Of a DNA stretch of 64,000 nt, positions 36,130-44,815 are shown piece after piece (position 1 is the stretch's first letter; each line of letters begins with the position of its first letter). Source of the stretch: Ardenticatenaceae bacterium (GTDB taxonomy: Bacteria > Chloroflexota > Anaerolineae > Promineifilales > Promineifilaceae); assembly GCA_020634455.1 (NCBI GenBank), contig JACKBQ010000002.1, forward strand, positions 1,550,001 through 1,614,000, in the 5' to 3' direction. The notes beneath the pieces were generated by a model. That model ran no database searches and was not told where the DNA came from. It saw nothing but the letters and a program-made list of their open reading frames with translations. Both the position numbers and the translations under genes were made by a program.

Positions 36130-37182
36130 ATGAAAAACGAGAAAATTCACATACTGAATCTTGAATATTCTAAGCTGCTCAGATTTTTGGCCGAATTAGG
36201 CGAGCCAAAGTTTCGGGCGCAGCAGGTTTGGAATTGGCTTTACAGCAAATACGTCACCGAATTTGCGGAGATGCGCAATTTGCCGAAGAACTTGATTGAA
36301 AAGTTGGAAGCCAACGCGGTTATCCACAGCGCCACCACTGCCAGCGAGCAGCATTCCAGCGACGGCCGTACCAAAAAAGTGCTCTTCCAACTGCCAGACG
36401 GCCAATACATCGAAACGGTGCTCATGCGCTACGACAAGCGGCGCACGCTGTGCATCAGCACGCAGGCGGGCTGCGCCATGGGCTGCGTCTTTTGCGCCAC
36501 CGGGCAGATGGGCTTCTTCCGCAACCTCACCGTCAGCGAAATCGTGGCCCAGGTGCTTTATTTTGCTCACGAACTGGCCCAAACCGAGGAGCACGTCACC
36601 AACATTGTGATGATGGGCATGGGCGAGCCGCTGCACAATTACAACAACACCCTCGCCGCCATTGACCGCCTGACCGACGAATCCGGCTTCAACCTGGGCG
36701 CGCGCAAAATCACCATTTCCACTGTGGGACTGGTCCCCGCCATCCGCCGCTACGCCGATGAGCAGCGCCAGACGCCGCTGGCCATCTCCCTGCACGCCGC
36801 CACGGATGAAGAGCGGGACAAGCTTATCCCCATCAACAACCGCTGGCCCATCGCTGAATTGATGGACACTTGCCGCTACTACATCGAAAAAACAGGTCGG
36901 CGGCTGACGTTTGAGTGGGCGCTCATCTCCGGCGAAAATGACACGATTGAACAGGCGCGAGCGCTGGGCAACTTGCTGCACGGCATGTTGTGCCACGTCA
37001 ACCTCATTCCACTCAATCCCACGGCCGATTACAGCGGCCTCCCCTCCTCCAAAGAGCGCGTGGATGCGTTCCAGGCAGAACTGGCACACTACGGCGTCAG
37101 CAGCACGGTGCGCGTGCGGCGCGGCATTGATATTCAGGCGGGGTGTGGCCAGCTACGGGACCGGGTTGTCGGTGGTCGGTAA
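36130..37182 (+). CDS. rlmN: Dual-specificity 23S rRNA/tRNA adenine C2 methyltransferase RlmN
   Basis: 350 residues, radical SAM. The [4Fe-4S] motif is CAMGCVFC. Other conserved parts are FRAQQVWNWLY at the N-terminus, GQMGFFRNLT, VMMGMGEPLHNYNN, SLHAATDEERDKLIPIN, and the C-terminal RRGIDIQAGCGQL with the resolving Cys. It methylates A2503 of 23S rRNA and A37 of some tRNAs at C2 by a two-cysteine mechanism. The start follows the ruined nuclease gene by 21 bp without a clear Shine-Dalgarno. The last residues (VVGGR) are encoded by the start of a foldback repeat. Confidence 0.95.
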   Translation: MKNEKIHILNLEYSKLLRFLAELGEPKFRAQQVWNWLYSKYVTEFAEMRNLPKNLIEKLEANAVIHSATTASEQHSSDGRTKKVLFQLPDGQYIETVLMRYDKRRTLCISTQAGCAMGCVFCATGQMGFFRNLTVSEIVAQVLYFAHELAQTEEHVTNIVMMGMGEPLHNYNNTLAAIDRLTDESGFNLGARKITISTVGLVPAIRRYADEQRQTPLAISLHAATDEERDKLIPINNRWPIAELMDTCRYYIEKTGRRLTFEWALISGENDTIEQARALGNLLHGMLCHVNLIPLNPTADYSGLPSSKERVDAFQAELAHYGVSSTVRVRRGIDIQAGCGQLRDRVVGGR

Positions 37183-37277
37183 TGTCGCTGCGGGACCGCT
37201 TCACGTACGGTGAACGGTAATCGGTCAACCGTAAACGGTAAACCGATTACCGATAACGGATAACCGATTACCGAAAC
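37165..37277. repeat. Foldback repeat of GGTAATCGGT/ACCGATTACC words
   Basis: Words CGGTGGTCGGTAA, CGGTAATCGG, then GTAAACCGATTACCG, ATAACCGATTACCG form an imperfect stem between rlmN and the convergent peptidase gene. It is the same family as 32594-32658. It includes a short CACGTACGGTGAACG segment near the loop. Confidence 0.75.
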
Positions 37278-38329
37278 TAACAGCCAATGTACCAGCAGGG
37301 ATTATCCCGGTTGTTGTTGATGCGGATTTCAAAGTGAATATGCGGGCCAGAGGAGTTGCCGGTGTTGCCCGTACCCCCAATCACATTCCCCTGATACACA
37401 ATTTGCCCAGGCGACACGTTGAAGCTGCTAAGGTGAGCATAGAACGTCTCGTAGCCGTTGCCATGATTAATCACGATAAGATTACCGTAGCCAAAATTGT
37501 TGTAGCCCACGTAGGTAACAGTGCCAGTGTCTGAAGCGTAAACGGGGGAGCCTTCTGCTAGAGCGATGTCTAGCCCAGGGTGGCCGTACCAGAAAAATTG
37601 GGTGTAGTTGCGGGAGTTAACCGGATAGATGAAGGTGCCGGTTCCTACGATAATTGGCCGTACGCTGCCGCCTTCAGATGAGGTGCCGCCAACAGAGGAA
37701 AGATCGGGCGGGGTCCAAACGAACAGCTCGCGCACGGCACCGGGTATCAAAATTTGGGTTTCCGGCTCCAGACGGTAAGGAAATTCCAGATTATTTGGCG
37801 CGTAGGCAATGATGTCTTCAACAGGGATGCCATATTGCAGAGAGAGGCTTTCTAGCGTGTCGCCGGGCTGCACATCATGCAAAACGCCATCTACAGGCAA
37901 GATGGTGAGGACTGTACCAACCTGTAACAGGCTGGACTCTTCGCTAAGGCGGGGGTTGCCACCCAGAATGGTTTCTGGCTCGATGCCGTACTTTTCAGCA
38001 ATGCCGTTAGGCGTTTCACCACGCACGACGGTGTGGGTGATGAATTCATGCTGGGGCAGCTTGCCTTCAAAGGTGCGCGGATTTGGCGCAGGAATCAGGC
38101 TGTTATCGTCTACGATGGGCAGTTCGCTGGTGCCAAAAAGGAGGGAGTCTGCGGTGGCTTGTGGTTCCAGGGTGGGAAGTTGTTGGGCAAGTTCTCTCTC
38201 GCTAGATTCGGCAACGGCCGTAATCGTCGGCTGCAAACCAAAGCGCCAAATCAATAAAATCAGTAACGCGATGCCAACAATAACCAAATGCCCTTGCCAA
38301 CGTCGCCAGATCGATCCAAGTTCGTTCAT
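37277..38329 (-). CDS. LysM and M23 peptidase, membrane-anchored (copy 1)
   Basis: 350 residues: an N-terminal membrane helix (about 15-34), an extended linker, two LysM-type segments (VVRGETPNGIAEKYGI and VQPGDTLESLSLQYGI, about 100-190), then an M23 domain with HPGLDIA (His and Asp zinc ligands), NHGNGYETFYAHLSS and GPHIHFEI (HxH). M23 enzymes cut peptidoglycan cross-links outside the membrane; LysM holds glycan chains. The neighbour at 38378 is a close paralogue in tandem. The genes lie 48 bp apart and probably share a transcript. Confidence 0.92.
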   Translation of the reverse strand: MNELGSIWRRWQGHLVIVGIALLILLIWRFGLQPTITAVAESSERELAQQLPTLEPQATADSLLFGTSELPIVDDNSLIPAPNPRTFEGKLPQHEFITHTVVRGETPNGIAEKYGIEPETILGGNPRLSEESSLLQVGTVLTILPVDGVLHDVQPGDTLESLSLQYGIPVEDIIAYAPNNLEFPYRLEPETQILIPGAVRELFVWTPPDLSSVGGTSSEGGSVRPIIVGTGTFIYPVNSRNYTQFFWYGHPGLDIALAEGSPVYASDTGTVTYVGYNNFGYGNLIVINHGNGYETFYAHLSSFNVSPGQIVYQGNVIGGTGNTGNSSGPHIHFEIRINNNRDNPCWYIGC

Positions 38330-38377
38330 AACAATACCTATTTTCGGAGCGCTGCGATTACCCCGGTTAAACCAAAA

Positions 38378-39454
38378 TCAGGAGCAGTTTTGGTAGCCAC
38401 CACCCAGGCGGTCGAGAGGATTGGTGCGGAAGTCGTTGTCGCGAATTTCAAAGTGAATGTGGGGGCCGCTGGAGCGCCCCGTGTTACCCGTAAACCCGAT
38501 CAAATCCCCCTGCGTGACGGTTTGACCGGGAAAAACACCAATGCTGCTCAGGTGAGCGTAGAATGTCTCAAAGCCGTTGCCGTGGTTGATCACGATCAGA
38601 TTGCCGTAGTCGTAATACGTGCCAGCCGCAAAACTGGCATACGTGACGGTGCCTGTATCAGAAGCGTAAACAGGCGAGCCTTCGCTGGCAGAGACGTCAA
38701 CAGCGGGATGGAAACCGTTATAGAATTGGGTAATGCAACGGCCGTTGCTCGGCCAGATGTAGGTTCCTGTACCAAAAACCTTCCACTGCGGCTGCCCCGC
38801 AGCGTTGGTGGCTACCGACTTAGGCGCGGTAAAGAAAAACTGGCCAATTGATGCGCCTGGAACCACCAGTTCCGATTCTGGCACCAGCCGGTAAAAGGGA
38901 AACTCCAGGTTATTGGGCGCATAATCAATAATTGCCTGAGGCGTGACCCGATACAGTTCGGCAATGCTCTCCAGCGTTTCCCCAGCACGCACTTTGTGCA
39001 ATACGCCATCAACCGGCAAAATGATTAGCTGTGCCCCCACCTGAAGCTGGTTCGATTCCTGACTCAGCCAGGAATTGCCCCCCAGCAGCGTATCCGCCGA
39101 GATGCCGTATTTGTCGGCGATGATGTTAGGGGTTTCCCCGCGCGCCACTTCGTGCATCTGGAAGGTGTGGGCGGGCGGTTTGGTTTGGTAAGTTAGGGGG
39201 TTGGGCAAAGGTACCAGGCTGCTGTCGTTAAGGACAGGAATAGGAATTAAGGGCAAAGGTGTGGGTGTAACGGCCGTTTCGACCCCGGTTTCTTCTACGA
39301 GTGATGGTTGGGTAGGAACGGCCGTAGCCACAGCAAGCTCCGTCTCAGTTACACCACCCCACTGAAACTGACCAAGCGCCAACAAGATCAGCGCGCCACC
39401 CGCCAAAATAAAATGCCCGCTCAAGCGATGCCAAAAACGTTGCTCATTCATCAT
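38378..39454 (-). CDS. LysM and M23 peptidase, membrane-anchored (copy 2)
   Basis: About 358 residues with the same layout as its downstream neighbour: membrane helix near 14-30, two LysM segments (VARGETPNIIADKYGI, VRAGETLESIAELYRV) and an M23 domain with HPAVDVS, NHGNGFETFYAHLSS and GPHIHFEI. Both copies keep the zinc ligands (HxxxD and HxH). Two ATGs (39454 and 39451) follow a TTG; I use the outer ATG. Copies differ in their linkers and C-terminal tails, so they may have separate targets. Confidence 0.9.
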   Translation of the reverse strand: MMNEQRFWHRLSGHFILAGGALILLALGQFQWGGVTETELAVATAVPTQPSLVEETGVETAVTPTPLPLIPIPVLNDSSLVPLPNPLTYQTKPPAHTFQMHEVARGETPNIIADKYGISADTLLGGNSWLSQESNQLQVGAQLIILPVDGVLHKVRAGETLESIAELYRVTPQAIIDYAPNNLEFPFYRLVPESELVVPGASIGQFFFTAPKSVATNAAGQPQWKVFGTGTYIWPSNGRCITQFYNGFHPAVDVSASEGSPVYASDTGTVTYASFAAGTYYDYGNLIVINHGNGFETFYAHLSSIGVFPGQTVTQGDLIGFTGNTGRSSGPHIHFEIRDNDFRTNPLDRLGGGYQNCS

Positions 39455-39490
39455 CAATCAAGCAGGATGCTATCACAAAGCCCCTGCACA

Positions 39491-39525
39491 GCAAAAACGG
39501 GCCTGTTCCCAGACCCGTTTTCTTA
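39491..39525 (-). terminator. Probable terminator downstream of rho
   Basis: In the minus direction AAAACGGGTC, a nine-base loop and GCCCGTTTT are followed by more T. It lies between the rho stop and the paired peptidase genes. Confidence 0.7.
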
Positions 39526-39544
39526 AAGTTCATTCAGCTTCAAA

Positions 39545-39579
39545 CAGAAGTTCAACTTTTGGCAAAAGTTGAACTTCTG
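39545..39579. repeat. Perfect 16-bp palindrome CAGAAGTTCAACTTTT
   Basis: CAGAAGTTCAACTTTT (39545-39560), GGC loop, AAAAGTTGAACTTCTG (39564-39579). A half-site (AGTTGAACTTCTAA) recurs at 41146-41159 in the rho leader. A stem this strong directly after rho could also act in 3' end formation. Confidence 0.8.
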
Positions 39580-39595
39580 AGAAAGCACCCAATTT

Positions 39596-40873
39596 CTACA
39601 TCATGTCCTTGGTCAACGTTTCCAGGAATTCGTAGTTGGTTCGTGTACCGCGCAAACGCTCCATTACGGCCGATGTTGCACTGCTAATGTCATACCCAGG
39701 TGTGTCCATCAGATGGCCCAACATGCGGCGCATCATGTACACACGCTGCAATTCATCGCCAGACAACAACAAATCTTCACGGCGAGTGCTGGAACGCTCA
39801 ATATCAAAGGCAGGGAAGACGCGACGTTCTTGTAGACGACGGCTGAGCATCAATTCCATGTTACCTGTGCCCTTGAACTCCTCGTAAATAACGTCATCCA
39901 TACGGCTACCGGTATCTACCAAACAGGTGCCGATGATAGTCAAACTACCGCCAAACTCCAGATTACGGGCAGCGCCAAAGAAACGTTTTGGCGGATACAA
40001 AGCTGTCGGATCCAAACCACCAGACAAAGTACGGCCGCTTGGCGAAACGGTGAGGTTATACCCACGTGCCAAACGCGTGATAGAGTCGAGCAAAATGACA
40101 ACATCCCGCCCGGCTTCCACCAATCGCTTGGCCCGATCCAGCGCCATTTCGGCAACTTTACAATGCTGGCGTACTGGCTCATCAAACGTAGAGCTAATCA
40201 CTTCCCCATCAATCGAGCGATCCATATCCGTTACTTCTTCAGGCCGCTCGCCAATGAGCACCACCATCAAATGCACATCAGGGTAATTAGCCGAGATGCC
40301 GTTGGCAATTTCTTTTAGAACTGTTGTCTTACCAGCTTTAGGCGGCGAAACAATCAGACCACGTTGCCCACGCCCAATTGGCGCAACCAAATCCAGCAGT
40401 CGAGTAGACAAAATATTTGGCTGTGTTTCTAATTTTAATTTCTGATCAGGGAAAATTGGCGTCAGTGTTTCGTAGCGGGGGCGCTTCTTGGCCAGGTCTG
40501 GGCTCATCCCATTGACAGATTCAACACGCAGCAAGCTGAAATACTTTTCATTATCCTTTGGCGCACGCACCTGCCCCATAACCCAATCGCCAGTGCGCAA
40601 ACCCAGACGGCGAATTTGAGAATTAGACACATAAATATCATCAGGGCCAGGTAGATAATTTTTGGCACGCAAAAAGCCCATTGTTTGTTTGTCATCATCA
40701 ACAATTTCCAGGACACCGCCCCGGAAATCATACCCTTGAGCTTCAGCATTGGCCCGCAATATTTCGTAGACCAATCCCTGTTTTTTCATGGTACTAAAGC
40801 CGGGAATATCCATTTCCCGTGCCATGTCTCTAAGTTCGGCAATCTTTTTTGATTCTAATTCGCCAATGTCCAT
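39596..40873 (-). CDS. rho: Transcription termination factor Rho
   Basis: 425 residues, near the common length. An N-terminal Rho_N helix bundle (MDIGELESKKIAELRDMARE), a cold-shock-like RNA-binding domain with ENxxGFLR-type region GFLRAKNYLPGPDDIYVS, and a RecA-like ATPase with Walker A SPPKAGKTTVLK, Walker B DVVILLDSITRLARGYN, and the SGGLDPTALYPPKRFFGAARN, then LEFGGSLTI Q/R-loop region. Rho releases untranslated transcripts. The promoter is about 400 bp upstream (41283-41311), leaving a long untranslated leader of the kind associated with Rho autoregulation. Confidence 0.96.
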   Translation of the reverse strand: MDIGELESKKIAELRDMAREMDIPGFSTMKKQGLVYEILRANAEAQGYDFRGGVLEIVDDDKQTMGFLRAKNYLPGPDDIYVSNSQIRRLGLRTGDWVMGQVRAPKDNEKYFSLLRVESVNGMSPDLAKKRPRYETLTPIFPDQKLKLETQPNILSTRLLDLVAPIGRGQRGLIVSPPKAGKTTVLKEIANGISANYPDVHLMVVLIGERPEEVTDMDRSIDGEVISSTFDEPVRQHCKVAEMALDRAKRLVEAGRDVVILLDSITRLARGYNLTVSPSGRTLSGGLDPTALYPPKRFFGAARNLEFGGSLTIIGTCLVDTGSRMDDVIYEEFKGTGNMELMLSRRLQERRVFPAFDIERSSTRREDLLLSGDELQRVYMMRRMLGHLMDTPGYDISSATSAVMERLRGTRTNYEFLETLTKDMM

Positions 40874-41282
40874 ACAGTTTCTCCGCGTTACGCAAATTTG
40901 TGCTTCCTGGGCACGTTTTTTCGGGTTATCAGACGTAATGGTTGCCCATTATGAATTAACAACCAAATTATTCTTTCAGCAATGGTAAAAATGGGTTAGG
41001 CTCAGTTGCCACCGATCCGGGATCGAGCATGAGGTTTTTCTTGTTCGGTCATGTCAAAACAGGGGAAACGCCATATACGTTGTACCTGCATACCTTGCAA
41101 GCAAGGGTCTAACATTCTAAATTTGAATATTCTGTTCTCACTAACAGTTGAACTTCTAACTATTTATGGCTTCCACAAATTCAGGGGAATTCTCAGTGCA
41201 GGCTAAAAGTGTTAAATCAGGTATTAAATATCAATTTCTTTAGTTAGGGAGTATACAAGGCGTCCTAATTATAGGCGGCAAA
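40874..41282 (-). promoter_or_regulatory. Long 5' leader of rho
   Basis: No gene is seen in this stretch. From the promoter at 41283-41311 the mRNA would start near 41276 and carry about 400 nt of untranslated leader. It contains a small perfect hairpin (CCTTGCAAGCAAGG, 41093-41106) and a half-copy of the 39545 palindrome. Rho attenuates its own leader in E. coli; a parallel role here is an inference. Confidence 0.5.
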
Positions 41283-41311
41283 AGTATAGCACGCCCTTAA
41301 AACTCCGTCAA
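41283..41311 (-). promoter_or_regulatory. Sigma-70 promoter of rho
   Basis: On the minus strand TTGACG (41306-41311), 17 bp and TATACT (41283-41288). It lies between the fbp stop at 41414 and the rho leader. A TATAAT further down (near 41268) is an alternative -10. Confidence 0.7.
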
Positions 41312-41413
41312 TGCCCCAAAAAAACAAGATTTTGAGGGATTATTTTCTAATAAATCACACCTGGAAGATGCAAAATGCAAGACGGCCGTATCCCACACCA
41401 AACATCTACAAAA

Positions 41414-42421
41414 CTAGCTATCTGCCTCATCTTCATCCTGCAAAAACTTCTCCACCTGGTAAACCAGGGAACGGTTACCTACAAACAATGGGGTACGCTG
41501 GTGCAGGTCAGTCGGTTCAATATCTAAAATTGGACTACGGCCGTTGGAAGCATATCCACCAGCTTGTTCAGCCAAAAACGCCAACGGCCCAGCCTCATAC
41601 AGCAACCGAATTTTACCTTCGGGCTTGTTATTTTCGGCCGGGTAACAAAAAACGCCACCCCGCAATAAATTCCTGTGAAAATCGGCAACAAGTGACCCAA
41701 TGTACCGCGAGGAAAGCGGCTTTCCTTCACGCTCTTCGCTGCCTTGCAGCCAGTGCAAGTATCGCTTTACACCAGGGGACCAGCGCTCATAATATGCATG
41801 GTTTACACTATAATAAGCTGGCGGGTCTGGCAAACGCATATTTTCATGGGACAACAAAAATTCCCCCAGTTCGGGGTCTAAAGTAAATCCATTTACCCCC
41901 TGACCTGTTGTGTAAACCAGCATTGTGCTAGAACCAAACAGCACGTAACCAGCAGCTACCAACTTGCGGCCAGGTTGTAACACATCTTCAATACGCCCCC
42001 GCAGATCCCAATCTACACAGCGATAAACGCCAAAAATTGTGCCAATACTTACATTTACATCAATATTCGAGGAGCCATCCAGCGGATCATAAACCAACAC
42101 GTAAGACCCTTTTTTGTACTGCTCTGGAATGGGCATAAACTCATCCCGCTCTTCAGAAGCCATGGCACAAAGGCGGCCTGTGTGATCACAAATCCGAAAG
42201 ATAATATCATCAGCAAAAACATCTAACTTTTGCTGCTGCTCGCCTTGGATATTGGTGGCTCCAGCGCGTCCCAAAATGTCTGTAAGACCAGCGCGGTTGG
42301 TTTTATGAGCAATCACTTTTGCAGCCAGGGCAATATCATATAGCAGATTGGTAAACTCACCACGCGCATAATCTGGCTGGTAGTCAAAAATAAAGCGCTC
42401 AATTGTCACAATTTTGGACAT
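41414..42421 (-). CDS. fbp: Fructose-1,6-bisphosphatase, class I
   Basis: 335 residues. The metal/substrate signature VYDPLDGSSNIDVNVSIGTI is complete, the early EGEQQQKLDVFAD-type segment carries metal-site acids, and the end has RLLYEAGPLAFLAEQAGG and the RTPLFVGN lid. It hydrolyses fructose-1,6-bisphosphate in gluconeogenesis or the Calvin cycle. GGAGGT 7 nt before the ATG at 42419-42421 decides the start. A TATAAT box at 42463-42468 (minus) may drive it, with a weak -35. It is transcribed apart from cdsA upstream. Confidence 0.95.
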   Translation of the reverse strand: MSKIVTIERFIFDYQPDYARGEFTNLLYDIALAAKVIAHKTNRAGLTDILGRAGATNIQGEQQQKLDVFADDIIFRICDHTGRLCAMASEERDEFMPIPEQYKKGSYVLVYDPLDGSSNIDVNVSIGTIFGVYRCVDWDLRGRIEDVLQPGRKLVAAGYVLFGSSTMLVYTTGQGVNGFTLDPELGEFLLSHENMRLPDPPAYYSVNHAYYERWSPGVKRYLHWLQGSEEREGKPLSSRYIGSLVADFHRNLLRGGVFCYPAENNKPEGKIRLLYEAGPLAFLAEQAGGYASNGRSPILDIEPTDLHQRTPLFVGNRSLVYQVEKFLQDEDEADS

Positions 42422-42527
42422 GAAGTACCTCCGTACAAGGTTCAAATAGTGGTTTGTTTTGCATTATAAGCATTAGGTTGTGGGAACACCTTCGTGCTTA
42501 CCTGTGTGTCTGTTTGTGGAACAACCT

Positions 42528-43343
42528 TTACAAAAATATGTGTGCCAAATAATATGCAATTGCTACCGTCCACATAAGCGAATCTATGCGATCTAAAGCG
42601 CCGCCATGCCCTGGGAAAAGGTTGCCAGAGTCCTTAACACTTGCCTCGCGCTTTAGCAACGAGATTGCCAAATCGCCAACAGTACCCAGGATGGAAACCA
42701 GCAAACCGAGTAATAATGATTGGAACGGCTCTATATTTAACCATAAACCAATCAGTACGGTAAACGATGTCCCCAAAACAATACCACCTATGAAACCTTC
42801 TACTGTTTTATTAGGGCTAAGGCGTGGTGAGAGTGGATGTTTACCAATGACGCCTCTTCCGGCAACGAAACGGCCGACTACATATGCACCAGAATCGGCG
42901 ATCCAGGTGCTCAGCATGGCCAGCATTGTCCATTGCCAGGCCATTTCTGGTAAACCTCGCAGTCGGAAAAAGTGGCCGCATATCCAACCAAACAAGATTA
43001 AACCGGCAAAGGTGGCAAACCAATGCATGGATACTTTGGATTGACCGCTTGTTTCGTACTGCCAGAGGGCATAAGCGGTGATAATAAACAAGCTTATGAG
43101 GAGTAGTGGGTTAAACAATTCTTCATTGGGCCATTGGGCCAGAATCCATTGAATGGCGACCAAGGGCACGAGTATGGCTGGGGGGACGTGCCAGCCAATT
43201 TTTTGGGCAATATGGCCATACTCTAAGGTAGCGAGTAGCAAAATTATGACCAGGGGAACAAAGTAAAACCAACCACCCAAATAAATGAGATAGAGTGCAA
43301 TAGGACCGAGGGTAAAGGTAATTAGGGCACGTTGCAAGAACAT
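42528..43343 (-). CDS. cdsA: Phosphatidate cytidylyltransferase
   Basis: 271 residues with about eight membrane helices and the family signature SLLKREASVKDSGNLFPGHG, then GALDRIDSL, plus SPNKTVEGFIGG before it. It makes CDP-diacylglycerol from phosphatidate and CTP, the step feeding all phospholipids including inositol lipids. It ends the rpsB-tsf-pyrH-frr-uppS-cdsA run; dxr, which often follows, is absent. No clear Shine-Dalgarno precedes the ATG. The 59-bp gap to uppS includes an ACGGCCGT copy at 43363. Confidence 0.95.
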   Translation of the reverse strand: MFLQRALITFTLGPIALYLIYLGGWFYFVPLVIILLLATLEYGHIAQKIGWHVPPAILVPLVAIQWILAQWPNEELFNPLLLISLFIITAYALWQYETSGQSKVSMHWFATFAGLILFGWICGHFFRLRGLPEMAWQWTMLAMLSTWIADSGAYVVGRFVAGRGVIGKHPLSPRLSPNKTVEGFIGGIVLGTSFTVLIGLWLNIEPFQSLLLGLLVSILGTVGDLAISLLKREASVKDSGNLFPGHGGALDRIDSLMWTVAIAYYLAHIFL

Positions 43344-43402
43344 AATTTACAAGTTGGTGGCGTACGGCCGTTTCTGCCTCGTCTCTTTTGATGGCAACAC
43401 GT

Positions 43403-44146
43403 TTACGAAGCTTCTGTTACCAAACCAAAACGGCGCTCACGCTGGTTGAAGGCCACAATTGAGTCATACAGCTCCTCGCGCCCAAAATCTGGCCAGTACA
43501 CTGGGGTTGGGTAAAACTCTGAGTAAGCAGCCTGCCAAATCAAAAAATTGCTAATCCGCAGTTCCCCGCTGGTACGAATAACCAGATCTGGGTCTGGCAG
43601 GCCCTTGGTAAACAAGTAAGAGCTGAACAAACTCTCAGTTAGGGTGTCTGGCACAATTTGGTCCGCCAGCATTTGGCGTACAGCGTGCAAAATTTCGGCA
43701 CGCCCACCATAATTAAAGGCTACATTTAAAATGAGCCGATCATTGTTTTTGGTGAGTTCAATCGCGTTGTGAACTTTATCTTGCAGGTCTTGTTCGACCC
43801 CTGTCATATCACCCAAATGATGCAAACAGACGCCCTGAGCATGTAGTTCTTTTAGTTCTTGATCCAGCACGCGGGCGATGATTTTCATCAAAGCGCGTAC
43901 TTCACGCTCAGGACGACCCCAATTTTCAGTAGAAAAAGCATAGATTGTTAATATTTTGATGCCAAATTCGACGCTCGCGTTGATAATGCGACGCAAGTTT
44001 TCTGCACCTGCCCGATGGCCTGCGTGTCGGGGTAAACCGCGCTTTTTAGCCCAACGGCCGTTGCCATCCATAATAATGGCCACATGCTGCGGTATTCGGT
44101 ACGGTTCCAGATCGAGGAGCTTATCGTAATCTGACATACCACTCAC
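43403..44146 (-). CDS. uppS: Isoprenyl transferase (undecaprenyl diphosphate synthase)
   Basis: About 245 residues. AIIMDGNGRWAKKRGLPRHAGHRAG holds the catalytic Asp and the phosphate-binding DGNGRW loop, and YAFSTENWGRPEREV, LNVAFNYGGRAEIL and DLVIRTSGELRISNFL, then LWQAAYSE complete the family. It makes the C55 lipid carrier for cell-wall precursors. A GTG at 44144-44146 shares one base with the frr stop and has GGAAG in reach; an ATG at 44135-44137 is an alternative start. An ACGGCCGT copy encodes the N-G-R of the DGNGRW loop. Confidence 0.95.
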   Translation of the reverse strand: MSGMSDYDKLLDLEPYRIPQHVAIIMDGNGRWAKKRGLPRHAGHRAGAENLRRIINASVEFGIKILTIYAFSTENWGRPEREVRALMKIIARVLDQELKELHAQGVCLHHLGDMTGVEQDLQDKVHNAIELTKNNDRLILNVAFNYGGRAEILHAVRQMLADQIVPDTLTESLFSSYLFTKGLPDPDLVIRTSGELRISNFLIWQAAYSEFYPTPVYWPDFGREELYDSIVAFNQRERRFGLVTEAS

Positions 44147-44703
44147 TATACTTCCATTATCTCTTTTTCTTTCTGGCTACCCAATTCATCAATCTGCTTT
44201 ATAAAATTATCAGTCAATGTTTGCAGATCATCTTGTCCGCGATGCAAATCATCTTCGGTAATGAGCGATTCTTTTTGAAAATCACGCATATCGTTTAGCG
44301 CATCTCGACGCACATTGCGCACAGCAACCTTAGCATCTTCTACACGCTGGCCAACCAGCTTTTTCAAATCGCGACGCCTTTCTTCAGTAAGGCGGGGCAA
44401 ATTGAGGCGGATGATTTTGCCGTCGTTATTCGGGGTTAGGCCCAAGTTAGATTTCAAGATGGCGCGTTCAATGGCAGAAATTGAGTTCGCATCGTACGGC
44501 CGTATCGCCAATTGTTGCGGTTCTGGCACAGAAATAACCGCCATCTGAATCAGATGCATTTCCTGGCCATACATCTCCACCTCTAACTTTTCCACCAAAT
44601 GCGGCGAGGCGCGGCTTGTCCGGTAACCAGCCAAATCACCTTCCAAAGAAGAAATAGCGCCGCTCATCCGAGTCTCCGCGTCCTGCAAAAGCTCACGTAT
44701 CAT
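44146..44703 (-). CDS. frr: Ribosome recycling factor
   Basis: 185 residues, the normal length, with RTSRASPHLVEKLEVEMYGQ, a middle hairpin region, and the C-terminal VRNVRRDALNDMRD...ITEDDLHRGQDDLQTLTDNFIKQ family block. It splits post-termination ribosomes together with EF-G. AAGGAGGT precedes the ATG at a normal distance. The stop overlaps uppS by one base. Confidence 0.96.
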   Translation of the reverse strand: MIRELLQDAETRMSGAISSLEGDLAGYRTSRASPHLVEKLEVEMYGQEMHLIQMAVISVPEPQQLAIRPYDANSISAIERAILKSNLGLTPNNDGKIIRLNLPRLTEERRRDLKKLVGQRVEDAKVAVRNVRRDALNDMRDFQKESLITEDDLHRGQDDLQTLTDNFIKQIDELGSQKEKEIMEV

Positions 44704-44815
44704 CTCAACCTCCTTGGGGAATCGTCAGAAAATCACAATTACGCCAGGCAACAACTGTTCAAGCTTAAGTTCTGCCCTTGCTTCTTACCATAAGTATACC
44801 GACTATTAGCAGTTA

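Noticed and set aside
36196..37089. 297-codon open frame opposite rlmN
   Set aside because: Antisense shadow; RlmN is unambiguous on the plus strand.
40874..41413. tRNA or structured RNA gene between fbp and rho
   Set aside because: No T-loop (GTTCRAATC) or other known RNA signature; it is better explained as the rho leader and fbp 3' end.
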